Shown here: positions 10,870 to 20,341 of the stretch, one piece after another
Numbering within the stretch: position 1 is the stretch's first letter
How the letters are laid out: each line of letters opens with the position of its first letter
Assembly: GCF_029714185.1 (NCBI RefSeq)
Contig: NZ_CP121671.1
Coordinates: 2,728,001-2,792,000, forward strand
Reading direction: 5' to 3'
From: Halobacillus naozhouensis
Lineage (GTDB): Bacteria; Bacillota; Bacilli; Bacillales; Halobacillaceae
DNA length: 64,000 nt
The notes under the pieces: model-generated
Databases searched by the model: none
Told to the model about the DNA's origin: nothing
What the model saw: only the letters and a program-made list of their open reading frames with translations
Position numbers and translations under genes: made by a program

Positions 10870-11197
10870 CGGAATAATCGTACCGAAATCCTCATTTAAT
10901 GTCAATCAGTTTACTATGCTTTAAGAAACAGGCAATTCCCTCTAAACAAGTATAACTATTATTATAGAACAATAATCACTTTACATTTCCCTTGAAACTA
11001 CGATAGACTGGCTGCCCTATTTGTTGAAAATTCAATGGTTGAAATAACCAATGTTTAAAGCTTTAAATGGGTGAGGAAAAAGCAGATGTTCTTCCATAAC
11101 CATACGTAGTAATAGGTTTAATCGTATAGTAAGTTTACTCTGCCCAAGACTTCATATCCCTCGCATGCATGATACACAACTTTATAGTAAAATAAAT
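10870..11197. other. non-coding spacer between metK leader and pckA
   Basis: About 330 bp with no open frame that has a ribosome site and no hairpin terminator. The left part should hold the metK promoter, but I could not single out one confident -35/-10 pair. The right part leads into the pckA control region. Confidence 0.4.
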
Positions 11198-11211
11198 TGA
11201 AAGCATTTTCA
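11198..11211 (+). promoter_or_regulatory. cre-like operator upstream of pckA
   Basis: TGAAAGCATTTTCA resembles the CcpA catabolite-responsive element consensus TGWAANCGNTNWCA, with the central CG changed to CA. It lies just upstream of the pckA -35 region. The match is imperfect and there is no independent support. Confidence 0.4.
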
Positions 11212-11239
11212 TGATTAGTATGGAATATTAAAATGAATG

Positions 11240-11248
11240 TGTTATACT
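11240..11248 (+). promoter_or_regulatory. extended -10 promoter of pckA
   Basis: TGTTATACT gives an extended -10 (TGn plus TATACT at 11243-11248). The matching -35 position reads ATGGAA, which is weak. The start codon lies about 60 bases downstream. Confidence 0.5.
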
Positions 11249-11309
11249 ATTAATCAGCTTAAAGCAATGTGCTTTTTATTAATTTTATAGTAAAGGCGGG
11301 TTGACACAT

Positions 11310-12902
11310 ATGAGTGCCATTAACCAAATGTCAGATTTAAACCAACTTTTAGCACAAGAGCATGTCCTCCATCATTTGTCTGTACCACAACTTGTAGAAA
11401 AAATACTTTCCAAGAAAGAAGGATCGTTAACGGATCGCGGGGCTGTTCTTGCTACCACAGGCACCTATACTGGCCGGTCTCCAAAGGATAAATTTATCGT
11501 AAAAGATCATGAGTCAGAATCCACCGTCAACTGGGGAAGCACCAATCAATCTATAGATGACAGCACGTTTGTTCGCTTATACCACAAAGTGCTGGATTAT
11601 TTAAAAGAACGTGATGAATTATTTGTTTTTAAAGGCTACGCAGGCGCAGACAAGAAAAACCGTCTACCTATTCAAGTCATCAATGAATTCGCGTGGCATA
11701 ATTTATTCGCCCATCAAATGTTTATCCGCCCTACGGAGCAAGAGCTTTCTCAACACGAAGCCGAGTTTACAGTCATCTCTGCCCCAACATTTAAAGCCGA
11801 TCCAAAAGTAGATGGAACAAACTCGGAAGCTTTCATTATAATTTCATTTAAACATAGAATTGTACTCATTGGAGGAACAGAATACGCAGGCGAAATTAAA
11901 AAGTCGATATTTTCTGTTATGAACTACTTGCTTCCTAAACAAAATAGTATGCCTATGCATTGTTCAGCTAACGTTGGAAAAGAAGGCGATGTAGCGTTAT
12001 TTTTTGGTTTATCAGGAACAGGGAAAACAACGTTGTCTGCTGATCCGGAACGACGGCTGATCGGTGATGACGAGCATGCCTGGTCACATAATGGAGTGGC
12101 TAATATCGAGGGTGGCTGTTACGCCAAGTGCATTAGTTTATCAGCTGAGAAAGAGCCGCAAATTTTTAACGCCATCCAATTTGGATCAGTGTTAGAAAAC
12201 GTAGTAGTGGATGAGGAGACCCGGGTTCCTGACTATGATAATACCAGCCTGACTGAAAACACACGAGCGGCTTATCCATTACATCATATTGATAATACCG
12301 TACAACCAAGCATTGCAGGACACCCAAATGCAATTGTTTTTCTAACTGCAGATGCTACAGGAGTTCTCCCGCCGATCAGTAAATTGACAAAAGAACAGGC
12401 GATGTACCACTTCTTAAGCGGATACACAAGTAAATTAGCGGGTACAGAACGTGGGGTTACTTCTCCACAGGCTACCTTCTCTGCTTGTTTTGGATCTCCA
12501 TTTCTGCCATTAGCACCTTCAGTATATGCAGAGATGCTGGGCGAGAAAATTGACCAATTTGATACGAGCGTTTATCTCGTCAATACAGGCTGGACAGGAG
12601 GAGCTTACGGGGAGGGAGAAAGAATGAAACTGTCCCATACCCGTTCAATGGTGCATGCAGCTCTTGAAGATGAGCTAAATTCAGTAGAAACATACACAGA
12701 CCCAGTATTTGGCCTTCAAATTCCGCTTCACTGTCCTGGGGTACCAGATGATGTGTTGTTACCGAGAAAGACATGGAGCAACCCTGAAGCTTATGATAAG
12801 AAAGCCCAGGAACTAGCAGAAAAATTTCACGAGAACTTCAAGAAATTTACTCATGCCAGCTCAGCTATTAAAAATGCTGGTCCTGCTTCCGGCAGGAACT
12901 AA
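11310..12902 (+). CDS. pckA: phosphoenolpyruvate carboxykinase (ATP)
   Basis: A 530-residue ATP-dependent PEP carboxykinase: oxaloacetate plus ATP to PEP, CO2 and ADP, the entry step of gluconeogenesis. It shows TGRSPKDKF near residue 50, HCSANVG, the kinase P-loop [13 protein letters not shown], and the metal-binding GDDEHAW. ATG 11310 lies about 10 bases after AAAGGCGG. The upstream TTG at 11301 is too close to that site. As in B. subtilis, it lies near metK and ytkD. A cre-like site upstream suggests carbon-source control, though B. subtilis pckA is controlled by CcpN. Confidence 0.98.
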   Translation: MSAINQMSDLNQLLAQEHVLHHLSVPQLVEKILSKKEGSLTDRGAVLATTGTYTGRSPKDKFIVKDHESESTVNWGSTNQSIDDSTFVRLYHKVLDYLKERDELFVFKGYAGADKKNRLPIQVINEFAWHNLFAHQMFIRPTEQELSQHEAEFTVISAPTFKADPKVDGTNSEAFIIISFKHRIVLIGGTEYAGEIKKSIFSVMNYLLPKQNSMPMHCSANVGKEGDVALFFGLSGTGKTTLSADPERRLIGDDEHAWSHNGVANIEGGCYAKCISLSAEKEPQIFNAIQFGSVLENVVVDEETRVPDYDNTSLTENTRAAYPLHHIDNTVQPSIAGHPNAIVFLTADATGVLPPISKLTKEQAMYHFLSGYTSKLAGTERGVTSPQATFSACFGSPFLPLAPSVYAEMLGEKIDQFDTSVYLVNTGWTGGAYGEGERMKLSHTRSMVHAALEDELNSVETYTDPVFGLQIPLHCPGVPDDVLLPRKTWSNPEAYDKKAQELAEKFHENFKKFTHASSAIKNAGPASGRN

Positions 12903-12933
12903 ATTATGTTTCCTCATCTCCTCAATATAGATA

Positions 12934-12972
12934 AAGCAAGCGCGCAGTATTAACTGCGCGCTTGCTTTTGTT
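12934..12972. terminator. terminator between pckA and ytkD
   Basis: AAGCAAGCGCGCAGT and ACTGCGCGCTTGCTT form a perfect 15-bp stem with a four-base loop, followed by TTTT on the plus strand. It probably serves both convergent genes. Confidence 0.9.
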
Positions 12973-12980
12973 ACTGCAGC

Positions 12981-13466
12981 TTATTCAGCAGGCTCTCCTA
13001 GAAACTTCTCTCTAATTTGTCTCATACAATTGGGCAGCACATCATCTTTCATCATAAAGCTGTACTGCTCATCACTTACAATTCCTTCAGGGAGCTTCTC
13101 AAGCAAAACAGGACCATCCGTTTCAAAATAATGATCTTGCGCTTGTAACTGCGATATGGAAGCGAAATAGACATTTTTAACAATTGTTCCGCCCTTCCCA
13201 GCTACATGGTACTGGCCGACATAGTCGATCTGCTTGACACATCCTCCAGTTTCCTCCAACACTTCTCTGATTGCAGCATCTTTCGCATTTTCTCCTTTTT
13301 CTACTTTGCCACCAGGAAATTCGAGACCCCTGTCCTTATGGTTAGTTAACAGCCAATTATTATCGAATCGACAAATAACCCAAACATGCTTTGGTGTCTT
13401 AGAAAATGGATGATTATCAAAAGATAACTTAACTTGATTTCGATAGTAATCGCTAAATGTTTTCAT
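12981..13466 (-). CDS. ytkD: Nudix hydrolase YtkD (nucleoside triphosphatase)
   Basis: A 161-residue Nudix protein; the box GX5EX7REUXEEXG is complete at residues 52-75 (GGKVEKGEN, then REVLEETGG). B. subtilis YtkD, next to pckA there too, hydrolyses 8-oxo-dGTP and related nucleotides as a sanitising enzyme. The substrate here is inferred from that orthology. ATG 13466 is the natural start, and the length is close to the 158 residues of B. subtilis. Confidence 0.9.
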   Translation of the reverse strand: MKTFSDYYRNQVKLSFDNHPFSKTPKHVWVICRFDNNWLLTNHKDRGLEFPGGKVEKGENAKDAAIREVLEETGGCVKQIDYVGQYHVAGKGGTIVKNVYFASISQLQAQDHYFETDGPVLLEKLPEGIVSDEQYSFMMKDDVLPNCMRQIREKFLGEPAE

Positions 13467-13829
13467 ATAAGATCATCTGCCTTTAATCCGTTGTTTATGT
13501 AATGAAGAAGAACTTTAGCGATACACTCTGTCATGTATTGCTATTTAAATCGTATCATAAGCAAGCCAGATTACAAACAGTACCGTTCTTTTTATCACTA
13601 TGATTACTGTTACCCTCCTGTATAGTTTGTAAACGCAAGACTTATTACCATAATTATGAAACTGAAACTAATATCAATCGTATGTACTTATACATGAATA
13701 AGGTGGAGCACTTAACTTTGGGACCAATTGGCCAAAGGAGTGCTCCCAGTAAACACTTAGAAAGCAAAGCATCCGTAAATCAAAAAATGAGGTGCCTAAT
13801 TTAAGTTCCATAACGCAATAATACAAATA
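13467..13829. other. non-coding spacer with one long hairpin
   Basis: About 360 bp without a supported gene. It should contain the ytkD promoter (minus strand), but I could not fix a confident one. The only strong feature is a long interrupted inverted repeat at 13705-13746, entered separately. Confidence 0.5.
13705..13746. repeat. two-step inverted repeat
   Basis: GGAGCACT (13705-13712) pairs with AGTGCTCC (13739-13746), and inside it CTTTGG (13716-13721) pairs with CCAAAG (13732-13737). The loop itself contains the palindrome CCAATTGG. There is no T run on either side, so it is not a standard terminator. It could be an operator, a structured RNA or a small repeat. Confidence 0.55.
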
Positions 13830-13858
13830 AACCGCTTCTAGGATTAGAGGCGGTTATT
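13830..13858 (-). terminator. terminator of the 105-residue hypothetical gene
   Basis: The minus strand reads AACCGCCTCTA, a short loop, then TAGAAGCGGTTTATTTG. The hairpin begins at the stop codon of the gene. Confidence 0.6.
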
Positions 13859-14171
13859 TATCTTCTAAAACACCCATCCCACTGATGTGGTGCCTGGTCG
13901 TATCATCACCTAAATCATAAATCATCTGCAAGGCTCGCGTCATCCCCTCATCATACTCATCATTCGAACTGTCTTTATGATATTCTACAAATGGAACGTG
14001 TGATCGAAAGAACGCTCTTGTATCCGAGTTATATATTTCATTAAAAACCTCTCTTAATAAAAGGAGTTCTTCTCGATCTGCGTTAATGATGAACTCATCA
14101 TTGTTGCCGTTACGATTGATTGAAATTTCACGTGTGCCGATATTGACAAAATATTGGTTTTTTCCTTCCAT
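13854..14171 (-). CDS. conserved hypothetical protein, 105 residues
   Basis: A soluble acidic protein without signal peptide, membrane helix or cysteine pair. The N-terminal half looks like short beta strands (YFVNIGTREISI). The middle is a helix rich in Glu and Leu (REELLLLREVFNEIY), and the C-terminal half has HxxF and DDTTRHH. ATG 14171 has a very good ribosome site (GAGGAGG). It lies alone between ytkD and menC with its own terminator. I do not recognise a family with a known role. Confidence 0.8.
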   Translation of the reverse strand: MEGKNQYFVNIGTREISINRNGNNDEFIINADREELLLLREVFNEIYNSDTRAFFRSHVPFVEYHKDSSNDEYDEGMTRALQMIYDLGDDTTRHHISGMGVLEDK

Positions 14172-14270
14172 AATAAAAAACCTCCTCTATATGTAGCTTT
14201 AGCTACAAAGGAAGGCTTTATTACTTGAAAAGGCAAGAAGCAGATATTACCAAACCGATAAAATGCAAAC

Positions 14271-15374
14271 CTATTCCCACTCCCAGGTATAGCTTTGCAC
14301 GGTAATCTGATCCAAATAGGATTCATCAACGCTAACCCCTATTCCATTTTCAGCAGGCACACTTATTTGACCGTCTTTTACCTCAATGGGTTCTTTGAGG
14401 ACATCCCTATAAAAGTATCTGTCTGAACTTGATAAATCCCCTGGAATCGTAAAGTTTGGTAAAGAAGCGAGGGCTAGATTATGTGCCTTAGCGATTCCCG
14501 TCTCTACCATACCGCCACACCAAACTGGAAGTCCATTGCTTTGACAGTGATCATGGATATTCAGTGCTGCTGTCAAGCCCCCTACCCGGCAGACCTTTAT
14601 ATTGATGACCTGGCAGCTGCCGAGTTCAATCGCTTGCTTTGCATCATGTAATGACGTTATGGATTCATCCAAACAAATGGGAGTATTCATTTGTTCCTGT
14701 GCTAGTTTATGCAGATAGAAATCACCAGGCTCAAAAGGCTGCTCAATCATCAGCAATCCTAAATCATCGAGAGCAATTAGGTAATCTAAATCCTCTTCCC
14801 TGTACATTCCATTCGCATCAATCATAATACCAAGGTTAGGTTCGACAGACTGAATCTGTTTGATTTTGTCCCTTTCCTTGCCTTTTTCAACCTTTAACTT
14901 ATACCGCTCATAACCTGACTGCCGCATCCGGTTTATATCTTCAGTGATGGAATCAGACAGACTTAAGACGGCGCCCGCTTTAACAGAGGCACGCGTACCT
15001 CCAATCAATTTAGCCAGACTCACGTTGCTCTGTTTCGCACATAAATCCCACAGAGCTCCTTCCAAGCCAGCTTTAGCCATTTGATTACCTTGTATAAAGG
15101 AAGTTATGCGTACGAAATCCCCTGGTTCTTGGATGTGTTGGACGTCTAAATGAGGAAGGATAATATCTCTAAGCACGTGCCAGGCTGTTTCGATAGTTTC
15201 GGCTGTGTAAAAAGGGGTAGAAAATGCCGAAACCTCTCCGTATCCTTTCAGACCCTGATGGTCACTAACCTCAATAATAATTACTGAGCGCTCATGGAGT
15301 TTTCCCTGATGTGTTACAAATGGGCTCCTTAGCGGCAGTGAAATTTTACGTAAAATGAGACGATGTATATCCAT
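14271..15374 (-). CDS. menC: o-succinylbenzoate synthase
   Basis: A 367-residue enolase-superfamily enzyme of menaquinone synthesis that dehydrates SHCHC to o-succinylbenzoate. It shows the MenC/dipeptide epimerase style: catalytic YKLKVEKG (Lys near residue 163), metal ligands in MIDANGMY, MIEQPF and CLDESI, and a second Lys in VINIKVCRVGG. The ATG at 15374 overlaps the TAA of menE by one base (TAATG), so translation is coupled. Last gene of the men operon; the upstream Met extension lies inside menE. Confidence 0.95.
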   Translation of the reverse strand: MDIHRLILRKISLPLRSPFVTHQGKLHERSVIIIEVSDHQGLKGYGEVSAFSTPFYTAETIETAWHVLRDIILPHLDVQHIQEPGDFVRITSFIQGNQMAKAGLEGALWDLCAKQSNVSLAKLIGGTRASVKAGAVLSLSDSITEDINRMRQSGYERYKLKVEKGKERDKIKQIQSVEPNLGIMIDANGMYREEDLDYLIALDDLGLLMIEQPFEPGDFYLHKLAQEQMNTPICLDESITSLHDAKQAIELGSCQVINIKVCRVGGLTAALNIHDHCQSNGLPVWCGGMVETGIAKAHNLALASLPNFTIPGDLSSSDRYFYRDVLKEPIEVKDGQISVPAENGIGVSVDESYLDQITVQSYTWEWE

Positions 15375-16855
15375 TAGTATACGTCCCTTTCCATACACTC
15401 AAATAATTTTCTTCTGACAATTTTATTCGAAGCATTTCTCGGCAGCTCTGATATAATGAACAACCGTTTCGGGATTTTATAGGAAGCCAAATATTGGCGA
15501 CAATATGTGGTCATCTCTTCTAGAGACAGATCCGCTCCTGCCTGGAGAACCACAAAGGCTACCGGCACCTCTCCCCATTCCTCATCTGCTGTACCAGTTA
15601 CCCCCACCTCTTCGACTCCTGCAAGCCCCATTATAACGCTCTCAATCTCAGCCGGATAAATATTTTCTCCTCCTGATATAATCATATCTTTAACACGATC
15701 GACAACGTACAGAAAGCCTTCGTCATCTAGGTACCCTGCATCACCCGTTGCCAAATATTCTGAGTCATTTCCCGCTTTTTTATAATACCCACCAGATACC
15801 ATCGGTCCTTTAACATGTATTTCTCCTGTTTCATAGGCAGCAGCTGTTCTTCCATCCGCTATAACTTTCAGCGTGGCCGGAGCCAGGGCTTTGCCGGCTG
15901 ATCCGAGCTTTCGAAAGGCATCCACAGGACTTAATGTTGCAATTTGAGAACTGGTTTCCGTCATGCCATACGTTTGGAAAACAGGAATATCCTTCTTACT
16001 TGCCCTCTCTAATAACGGCCTGGGAACTGGCCCACCGCCCAATAACATGCATCGAAAAGATGAAGGATAGTCCTCTTGTTGTAGGTCTAGTATCAACCTT
16101 TGAAGCATGACGGTTACCACGGAAACGATCGTTACACCACGATAGCGAATCTCATCATTGATCACCTGGGCATCGAAATGTGACAGTAATCGGATGGGCA
16201 TTCCATAGATGACATTCTTCATTAGTAAAGAAAAGCCACCAACATGGAACATAGGCAGGCAAATCAGCCATTTGTCTGATTGCGACAAACCCAAATTCAA
16301 AGCTGAACCGACAGCACTGAACCAATGATTTCCGTAAGTATGCATAACAGCTTTAGGTTTTCCAGTTGTGCCCGATGTGTACATCATGGTAAAAACTTCT
16401 TCTAAATATAACTGTTCTTTCAACTCAATGGACTCATTGCATGTTGGTAGATGATTCATATAAATTAGATCGTCATGTCCTAACAAAACTTCTTCAATAG
16501 TACGATGGGCTTTTTCTACAAGATTCGGATCAACAATCAATGCGGAAACTTCTGCATCGTTTAATTGATAGGCAAGTTCTTCAGGAGTCAATCGCGTATT
16601 TAAACAGACAGCTACTGCTCCAATATAGCTTAGTGCGTGAATACAAATGGGAAACTCTATTCGGTTACCAGACAATAGGGCAACATGATCTCCAGTCTTC
16701 ACACCCTCTTTTATTAACCCCTTGGCCAGCTTTCGACTTTCTTCTCTTAGAGCAGAATAACTCAAAGATAGATGTTCACCATATTCAATCGCTGTTGCTT
16801 CTGGTTGTAATTCATGCTGTTTTTCCAGCCAATGAGGAATTACATTCATGCTCAT
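15374..16855 (-). CDS. menE: o-succinylbenzoate-CoA ligase
   Basis: A 493-residue ANL-superfamily adenylating enzyme activating OSB to OSB-CoA. It shows the P-loop-like YTSGTTGKPKAVMHT, the A5 motif QTYGMTETSS, the A7 motif ATGDAGYLDDEG and the hinge region VDRVKDMIISGGENIYP. The catalytic Lys is near the C terminus (RNASNKIVRR). Two adjacent starts are possible: ATG 16855 and ATG 16849. The GGGAGG site fits the second slightly better. A hairpin terminator lies between menB and this gene, so menE-menC may be expressed less than the upstream genes. Confidence 0.95.
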   Translation of the reverse strand: MSMNVIPHWLEKQHELQPEATAIEYGEHLSLSYSALREESRKLAKGLIKEGVKTGDHVALLSGNRIEFPICIHALSYIGAVAVCLNTRLTPEELAYQLNDAEVSALIVDPNLVEKAHRTIEEVLLGHDDLIYMNHLPTCNESIELKEQLYLEEVFTMMYTSGTTGKPKAVMHTYGNHWFSAVGSALNLGLSQSDKWLICLPMFHVGGFSLLMKNVIYGMPIRLLSHFDAQVINDEIRYRGVTIVSVVTVMLQRLILDLQQEDYPSSFRCMLLGGGPVPRPLLERASKKDIPVFQTYGMTETSSQIATLSPVDAFRKLGSAGKALAPATLKVIADGRTAAAYETGEIHVKGPMVSGGYYKKAGNDSEYLATGDAGYLDDEGFLYVVDRVKDMIISGGENIYPAEIESVIMGLAGVEEVGVTGTADEEWGEVPVAFVVLQAGADLSLEEMTTYCRQYLASYKIPKRLFIISELPRNASNKIVRRKLFECMERDVY

Positions 16856-16874
16856 ATCCTCCCTTTTATCATAT

Positions 16875-16911
16875 AAAAAGGGCTGCCTAAGCTATAGGAA
16901 GCCCTTCTTTA
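16875..16911 (-). terminator. intra-operon terminator between menB and menE
   Basis: The minus strand has GGGCTTCCTA and TTAGGCAGCCC arms followed by TTTTT, after menB and before menE. It probably attenuates read-through into menE-menC; it could also end transcription with a separate promoter downstream. Confidence 0.7.
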
Positions 16912-16927
16912 ACCATTCATTTTGTGA

Positions 16928-17746
16928 TCATGGGAAACGCGGGAACTGACCGAAATCAGGTTTGCGTTTTTCTTTAAACGCATCGCGTCCTTCTTTCGCT
17001 TCCTCAGTTGTGTAATAAAGCAAGGTTGCGTCACCACCCATTTGCTGCAGGCCTGCTAGACCATCTGTATCAGCATTGAAGGAAGCTTTCAAGAAACGAA
17101 GAGCTGTCGGTGACTTCTCAAGCATTTCTCTGCACCATTGCACTGTTTCATCCTCAAGTTGCTCAAGAGGAACAACTGTATTAACGAGTCCCATATCCTC
17201 CGCTTCTTTTGCACTATATTGACGGCATAGGTACCAAATTTCACGTGCCTTCTTTTGACCGACAATACGTGCAAGTAAACCAGCGCCATATCCTGCGTCA
17301 AAACTTCCAACCTTTGGACCTGTTTGACCAAAGATGGCATTGTCAGCAGCAATCGTCAAGTCACAAACAATATGTAGGACATGACCGCCGCCTACCGCAT
17401 AGCCAGAAACCATCGCAACGACTGGTTTAGGAATAACTCGGATAAGTCGTTGTAAGTCCAGCACGTTCAAACGAGGAATATGGTCGTCGCCCACATAACC
17501 TCCGTGCCCTCTTACACTTTGATCTCCACCTGAGCAAAATGCGTCATCGCCAGCTCCTGCCAATACAATGACTCCGATTTTGGAATCATCACGTGCGTAA
17601 GCAAAAGCATCAATTAATTCTTGCACAGTTCTAGGGGTAAAGGCATTACGAACTTGTGGACGATTAATCGTAATTTTAGCAATTCCTTCATACGTTTCGT
17701 AGAGAATTTCTTCGTATTCTCGCTCGGTAATCCAGTTATAAGTCAT
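16928..17746 (-). CDS. menB: 1,4-dihydroxy-2-naphthoyl-CoA synthase
   Basis: A 272-residue crotonase-fold enzyme closing the second ring: OSB-CoA to DHNA-CoA. The oxyanion-hole segments ([10 protein letters not shown] and [12 protein letters not shown]) and the Asp/Tyr region [17 protein letters not shown] are typical of MenB. ATG 17746 has TGGAGGG upstream. The length equals B. subtilis MenB to within a residue or so. Fourth gene of the men operon. Confidence 0.98.
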   Translation of the reverse strand: MTYNWITEREYEEILYETYEGIAKITINRPQVRNAFTPRTVQELIDAFAYARDDSKIGVIVLAGAGDDAFCSGGDQSVRGHGGYVGDDHIPRLNVLDLQRLIRVIPKPVVAMVSGYAVGGGHVLHIVCDLTIAADNAIFGQTGPKVGSFDAGYGAGLLARIVGQKKAREIWYLCRQYSAKEAEDMGLVNTVVPLEQLEDETVQWCREMLEKSPTALRFLKASFNADTDGLAGLQQMGGDATLLYYTTEEAKEGRDAFKEKRKPDFGQFPRFP

Positions 17747-17803
17747 ACATAACCCTCCATTGTAAACAAATTGCGGACAAGCTTATCCGCTTCCATACAA
17801 TTA

Positions 17804-18601
17804 CTATTGTATCACGAAGTCTTCGACAGTTTTAGCAAAAAACTCTGGTTGTTCGAGATGTATTGTATGTCCTGCCCTTTCAACCACGACTAAAGTTGAT
17901 TGAGACAGGCGCAAGTCCATCCCCTTATTAATAGTAAAAAATTTATCATCCCACTCGCCAACGATCAGTAGCACCTCTACTGGAAGGTCAGCAAGCTTTT
18001 CCCACCAGGAAGGCTGCTGCCCCGTTCCCATCCCTTCGAGGGACTGAATTAAGCCAAGGGGATCCTGACTTAATCGTTCTTCATGCAATTGAGCAATGTC
18101 TTCAGCAGCCAGTTGTTTTTGACTCTCAAAAAGCGGGATTTTCCTCCAATAATTAACGAACTCCTGTAAGCCTTCGTTTGTAATTTTGTCCATTAATGTT
18201 TGATCCTTAGCTCGTCTAGTGATTTGTTCCTCAGAATTGGCAAGACCAGGGGAAGCACTTTCGAGAATTAGTTTATTTGTATACTCAGGGTAAAGCATAG
18301 CAAAGGATAGGGCTGCTCGTCCGCCCATGGAATAACCTAGCACATCGACAACAGAGAGTTGTAAATGTTCCAGAATTTCCACTACATCTGCAGCAAATTG
18401 TTCCATTGTTACCGCACCGACGGCTCCTGTATATCCGTGCCCTGGCATGTCGATGCAAATCGACCTGATGGAATCTGGCAATAACCGCTGTATTTTAGAA
18501 AAAGTGCGGCCACTGCCCGTAAACCCATGGAGCATCAGGACAGGCAGTCCCTCCCCTTCATCGTCTACCCAGTAAGTACGATGACTCAGTTTGATATACA
18601 T
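17804..18601 (-). CDS. menH: SHCHC synthase MenH (alpha/beta hydrolase)
   Basis: A 265-residue alpha/beta hydrolase fold lyase that removes pyruvate from SEPHCHC to give SHCHC. It shows LHGFTGSGRTF, the nucleophile elbow GYSMGG (Ser near residue 96), an acid in VGEWDDKF and a His in RAGHTIHLEQP. The ATG at 18601 is chosen over a TTG just before it because GAGG inside the end of menD lies 8 bases upstream. It begins three bases after the menD stop, so coupling is likely. Orthologue of B. subtilis ytxM. Confidence 0.93.
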   Translation of the reverse strand: MYIKLSHRTYWVDDEGEGLPVLMLHGFTGSGRTFSKIQRLLPDSIRSICIDMPGHGYTGAVGAVTMEQFAADVVEILEHLQLSVVDVLGYSMGGRAALSFAMLYPEYTNKLILESASPGLANSEEQITRRAKDQTLMDKITNEGLQEFVNYWRKIPLFESQKQLAAEDIAQLHEERLSQDPLGLIQSLEGMGTGQQPSWWEKLADLPVEVLLIVGEWDDKFFTINKGMDLRLSQSTLVVVERAGHTIHLEQPEFFAKTVEDFVIQ

Positions 18602-18604
18602 CAA

Positions 18605-20341
18605 CTAGACCTCATCCAGGAAATCCAAGGTTTCTGCGATACCCTGCCATTTATCTTTATGAAAAGCCACATGATCTTCCCTGTTCGTGATTACTTCTAC
18701 TACACTTAAACCCTTCTCTTTATAGCTATCCTCTAATGAACGTTTGTAGGCTTCCCAATTATGAACACGTCTATGTGTTCCACCATACATGTCAACAGCT
18801 TTTTTAAAGTCCACCCCGGTCGGCGTTCCGAATAGCTCTTCAAAATAGGCAGGCTGGTTAGCTTGGGGAAGGTAAGAAAAGATTCCGCCACCATCGTTAT
18901 TAATGATAACAATCGTAATGGGCAGTTGATGCTGCTTAGCAAGCAGCAATCCATTCATATCGTGAAAAAAGGATAAATCCCCCAGAAGCAGTGTTGTGGG
19001 TTGTCCAGTTGCCGCTACCCCGATGGCTGTCGAAACTACCCCATCAATCCCATTTGCTCCACGGTTAGCCATCACTTTAATATGCTTCGGAGTGGCCATA
19101 AAGAAGCTGTCGACATCTCGAATTGGCATACTATTTCCAACAAATAAAACAGAATGATCCAGCATTGAATTCGTCAGATGAACCACAGCATGACCTTCGT
19201 TTAAATCCTTACTTTGTTCAGCAAGCATATGACTTTTAGCGATCATATTCATCTCCTGCCAATGCTGTAACCAAGCATTCTCAATATGGTCTGCCTGCAG
19301 GCGGTCAAAGATCCTTTGGCAAAACTCACCGGGATCACTCCAAACAAACTGTGTAGCTATACCTGAGGGCTCCCGATAGCTTGCGTATGTGTCTACAACA
19401 TAATGATCGATCGTAGAATCATGTTTTTGTATCCACTGCAAGTATGGTTTGGAGACAGGCATCGCCCCAAACCGAATGATATAGTCCGGCTTGAGCGCCT
19501 CTTTTCTCTTATCTGATTTTAAAATGGCATCGTAGTTTTCAATAATATTTCGTTTATCATGCTCGCCCGCTCTTAATTGGGCTAAAGGATCAGCCAGAAT
19601 AGGAACCCCTGAGCGTGCGGCCAACTTTGTAAGATGGACTGCTATGTCAGTATCCGTCTGCGGTCCGCATACGATTAATCCATTTTTATCGCTCGCCAGT
19701 AATTCCACAAATTCAGCTGCCTGATCTTCCGAAATCTGAGGCAGACCGTATATACTTTTCGGAATCGGTTTTACTCCTTCATTCCAAAGATCATTTATAT
19801 TGAAATCTGGAACTAATGGTTCTCTCAATGGAAGGTTTACATGTACGGGGCCAGGATGGTTCGATTCACTTTCCCCCACTGCACGAGCGGCCTGTTTTCT
19901 CACATAAGAGAGTAACCCATCTTCGGGTAATGCTAAATCGTGAAACCATTTGACGTAATGGCCATACATACCAATTTGGTCAATAGATTGGGGTGCTCCT
20001 ACATCCCTAAGCTCATGGGGACGATCCGCTGTTAAAACAACAAGTGGAACCCTGCTATAGTAAGCCTCGACGATAGCCGGATAATAATTAGCTGCAGCGG
20101 TGCCAGACGTACAGACAAGCGCTACGGTCTTTTGTTTTGCTTTAGCTAAGCCCAGCGCGAAAAAAGCAGCAGATCTCTCATCGACATGGACCCAGTGTTT
20201 CACTCTATCGTATCGACTAAATGTCATGGCGAGCGGGGTAGATCGTGATCCGGGTGAAATTACCACATCTTCTATACCCGAATAAGCGAGCTGGGCAACA
20301 AAATGTGTCATATATCTTGATAAGGTGTCCGTGTAATTCAT
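18605..20341 (-). CDS. menD: SEPHCHC synthase MenD
   Basis: A 578-residue thiamine-diphosphate enzyme that joins isochorismate and 2-oxoglutarate. The N-terminal domain has VISPGSRSTPLA and the glutamate-containing VLTADRPHELRDVGAPQ. The C-terminal ThDP motif GDLSFFHDMNG ... NNDGGGIFSYLP is complete. The start ATG overlaps the menF stop (ATGA), which indicates translational coupling. Length is the family norm. Confidence 0.98.
   Translation of the reverse strand: MNYTDTLSRYMTHFVAQLAYSGIEDVVISPGSRSTPLAMTFSRYDRVKHWVHVDERSAAFFALGLAKAKQKTVALVCTSGTAAANYYPAIVEAYYSRVPLVVLTADRPHELRDVGAPQSIDQIGMYGHYVKWFHDLALPEDGLLSYVRKQAARAVGESESNHPGPVHVNLPLREPLVPDFNINDLWNEGVKPIPKSIYGLPQISEDQAAEFVELLASDKNGLIVCGPQTDTDIAVHLTKLAARSGVPILADPLAQLRAGEHDKRNIIENYDAILKSDKRKEALKPDYIIRFGAMPVSKPYLQWIQKHDSTIDHYVVDTYASYREPSGIATQFVWSDPGEFCQRIFDRLQADHIENAWLQHWQEMNMIAKSHMLAEQSKDLNEGHAVVHLTNSMLDHSVLFVGNSMPIRDVDSFFMATPKHIKVMANRGANGIDGVVSTAIGVAATGQPTTLLLGDLSFFHDMNGLLLAKQHQLPITIVIINNDGGGIFSYLPQANQPAYFEELFGTPTGVDFKKAVDMYGGTHRRVHNWEAYKRSLEDSYKEKGLSVVEVITNREDHVAFHKDKWQGIAETLDFLDEV

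Noticed and set aside
11301..11309. TTG start for pckA
   Set aside because: It lies only about two bases from the ribosome site; ATG 11310 has normal spacing.
13500..13605. 33-codon frame ATGAAGAAGAAC... in the ytkD spacer
   Set aside because: No ribosome site and no composition typical of a small protein.
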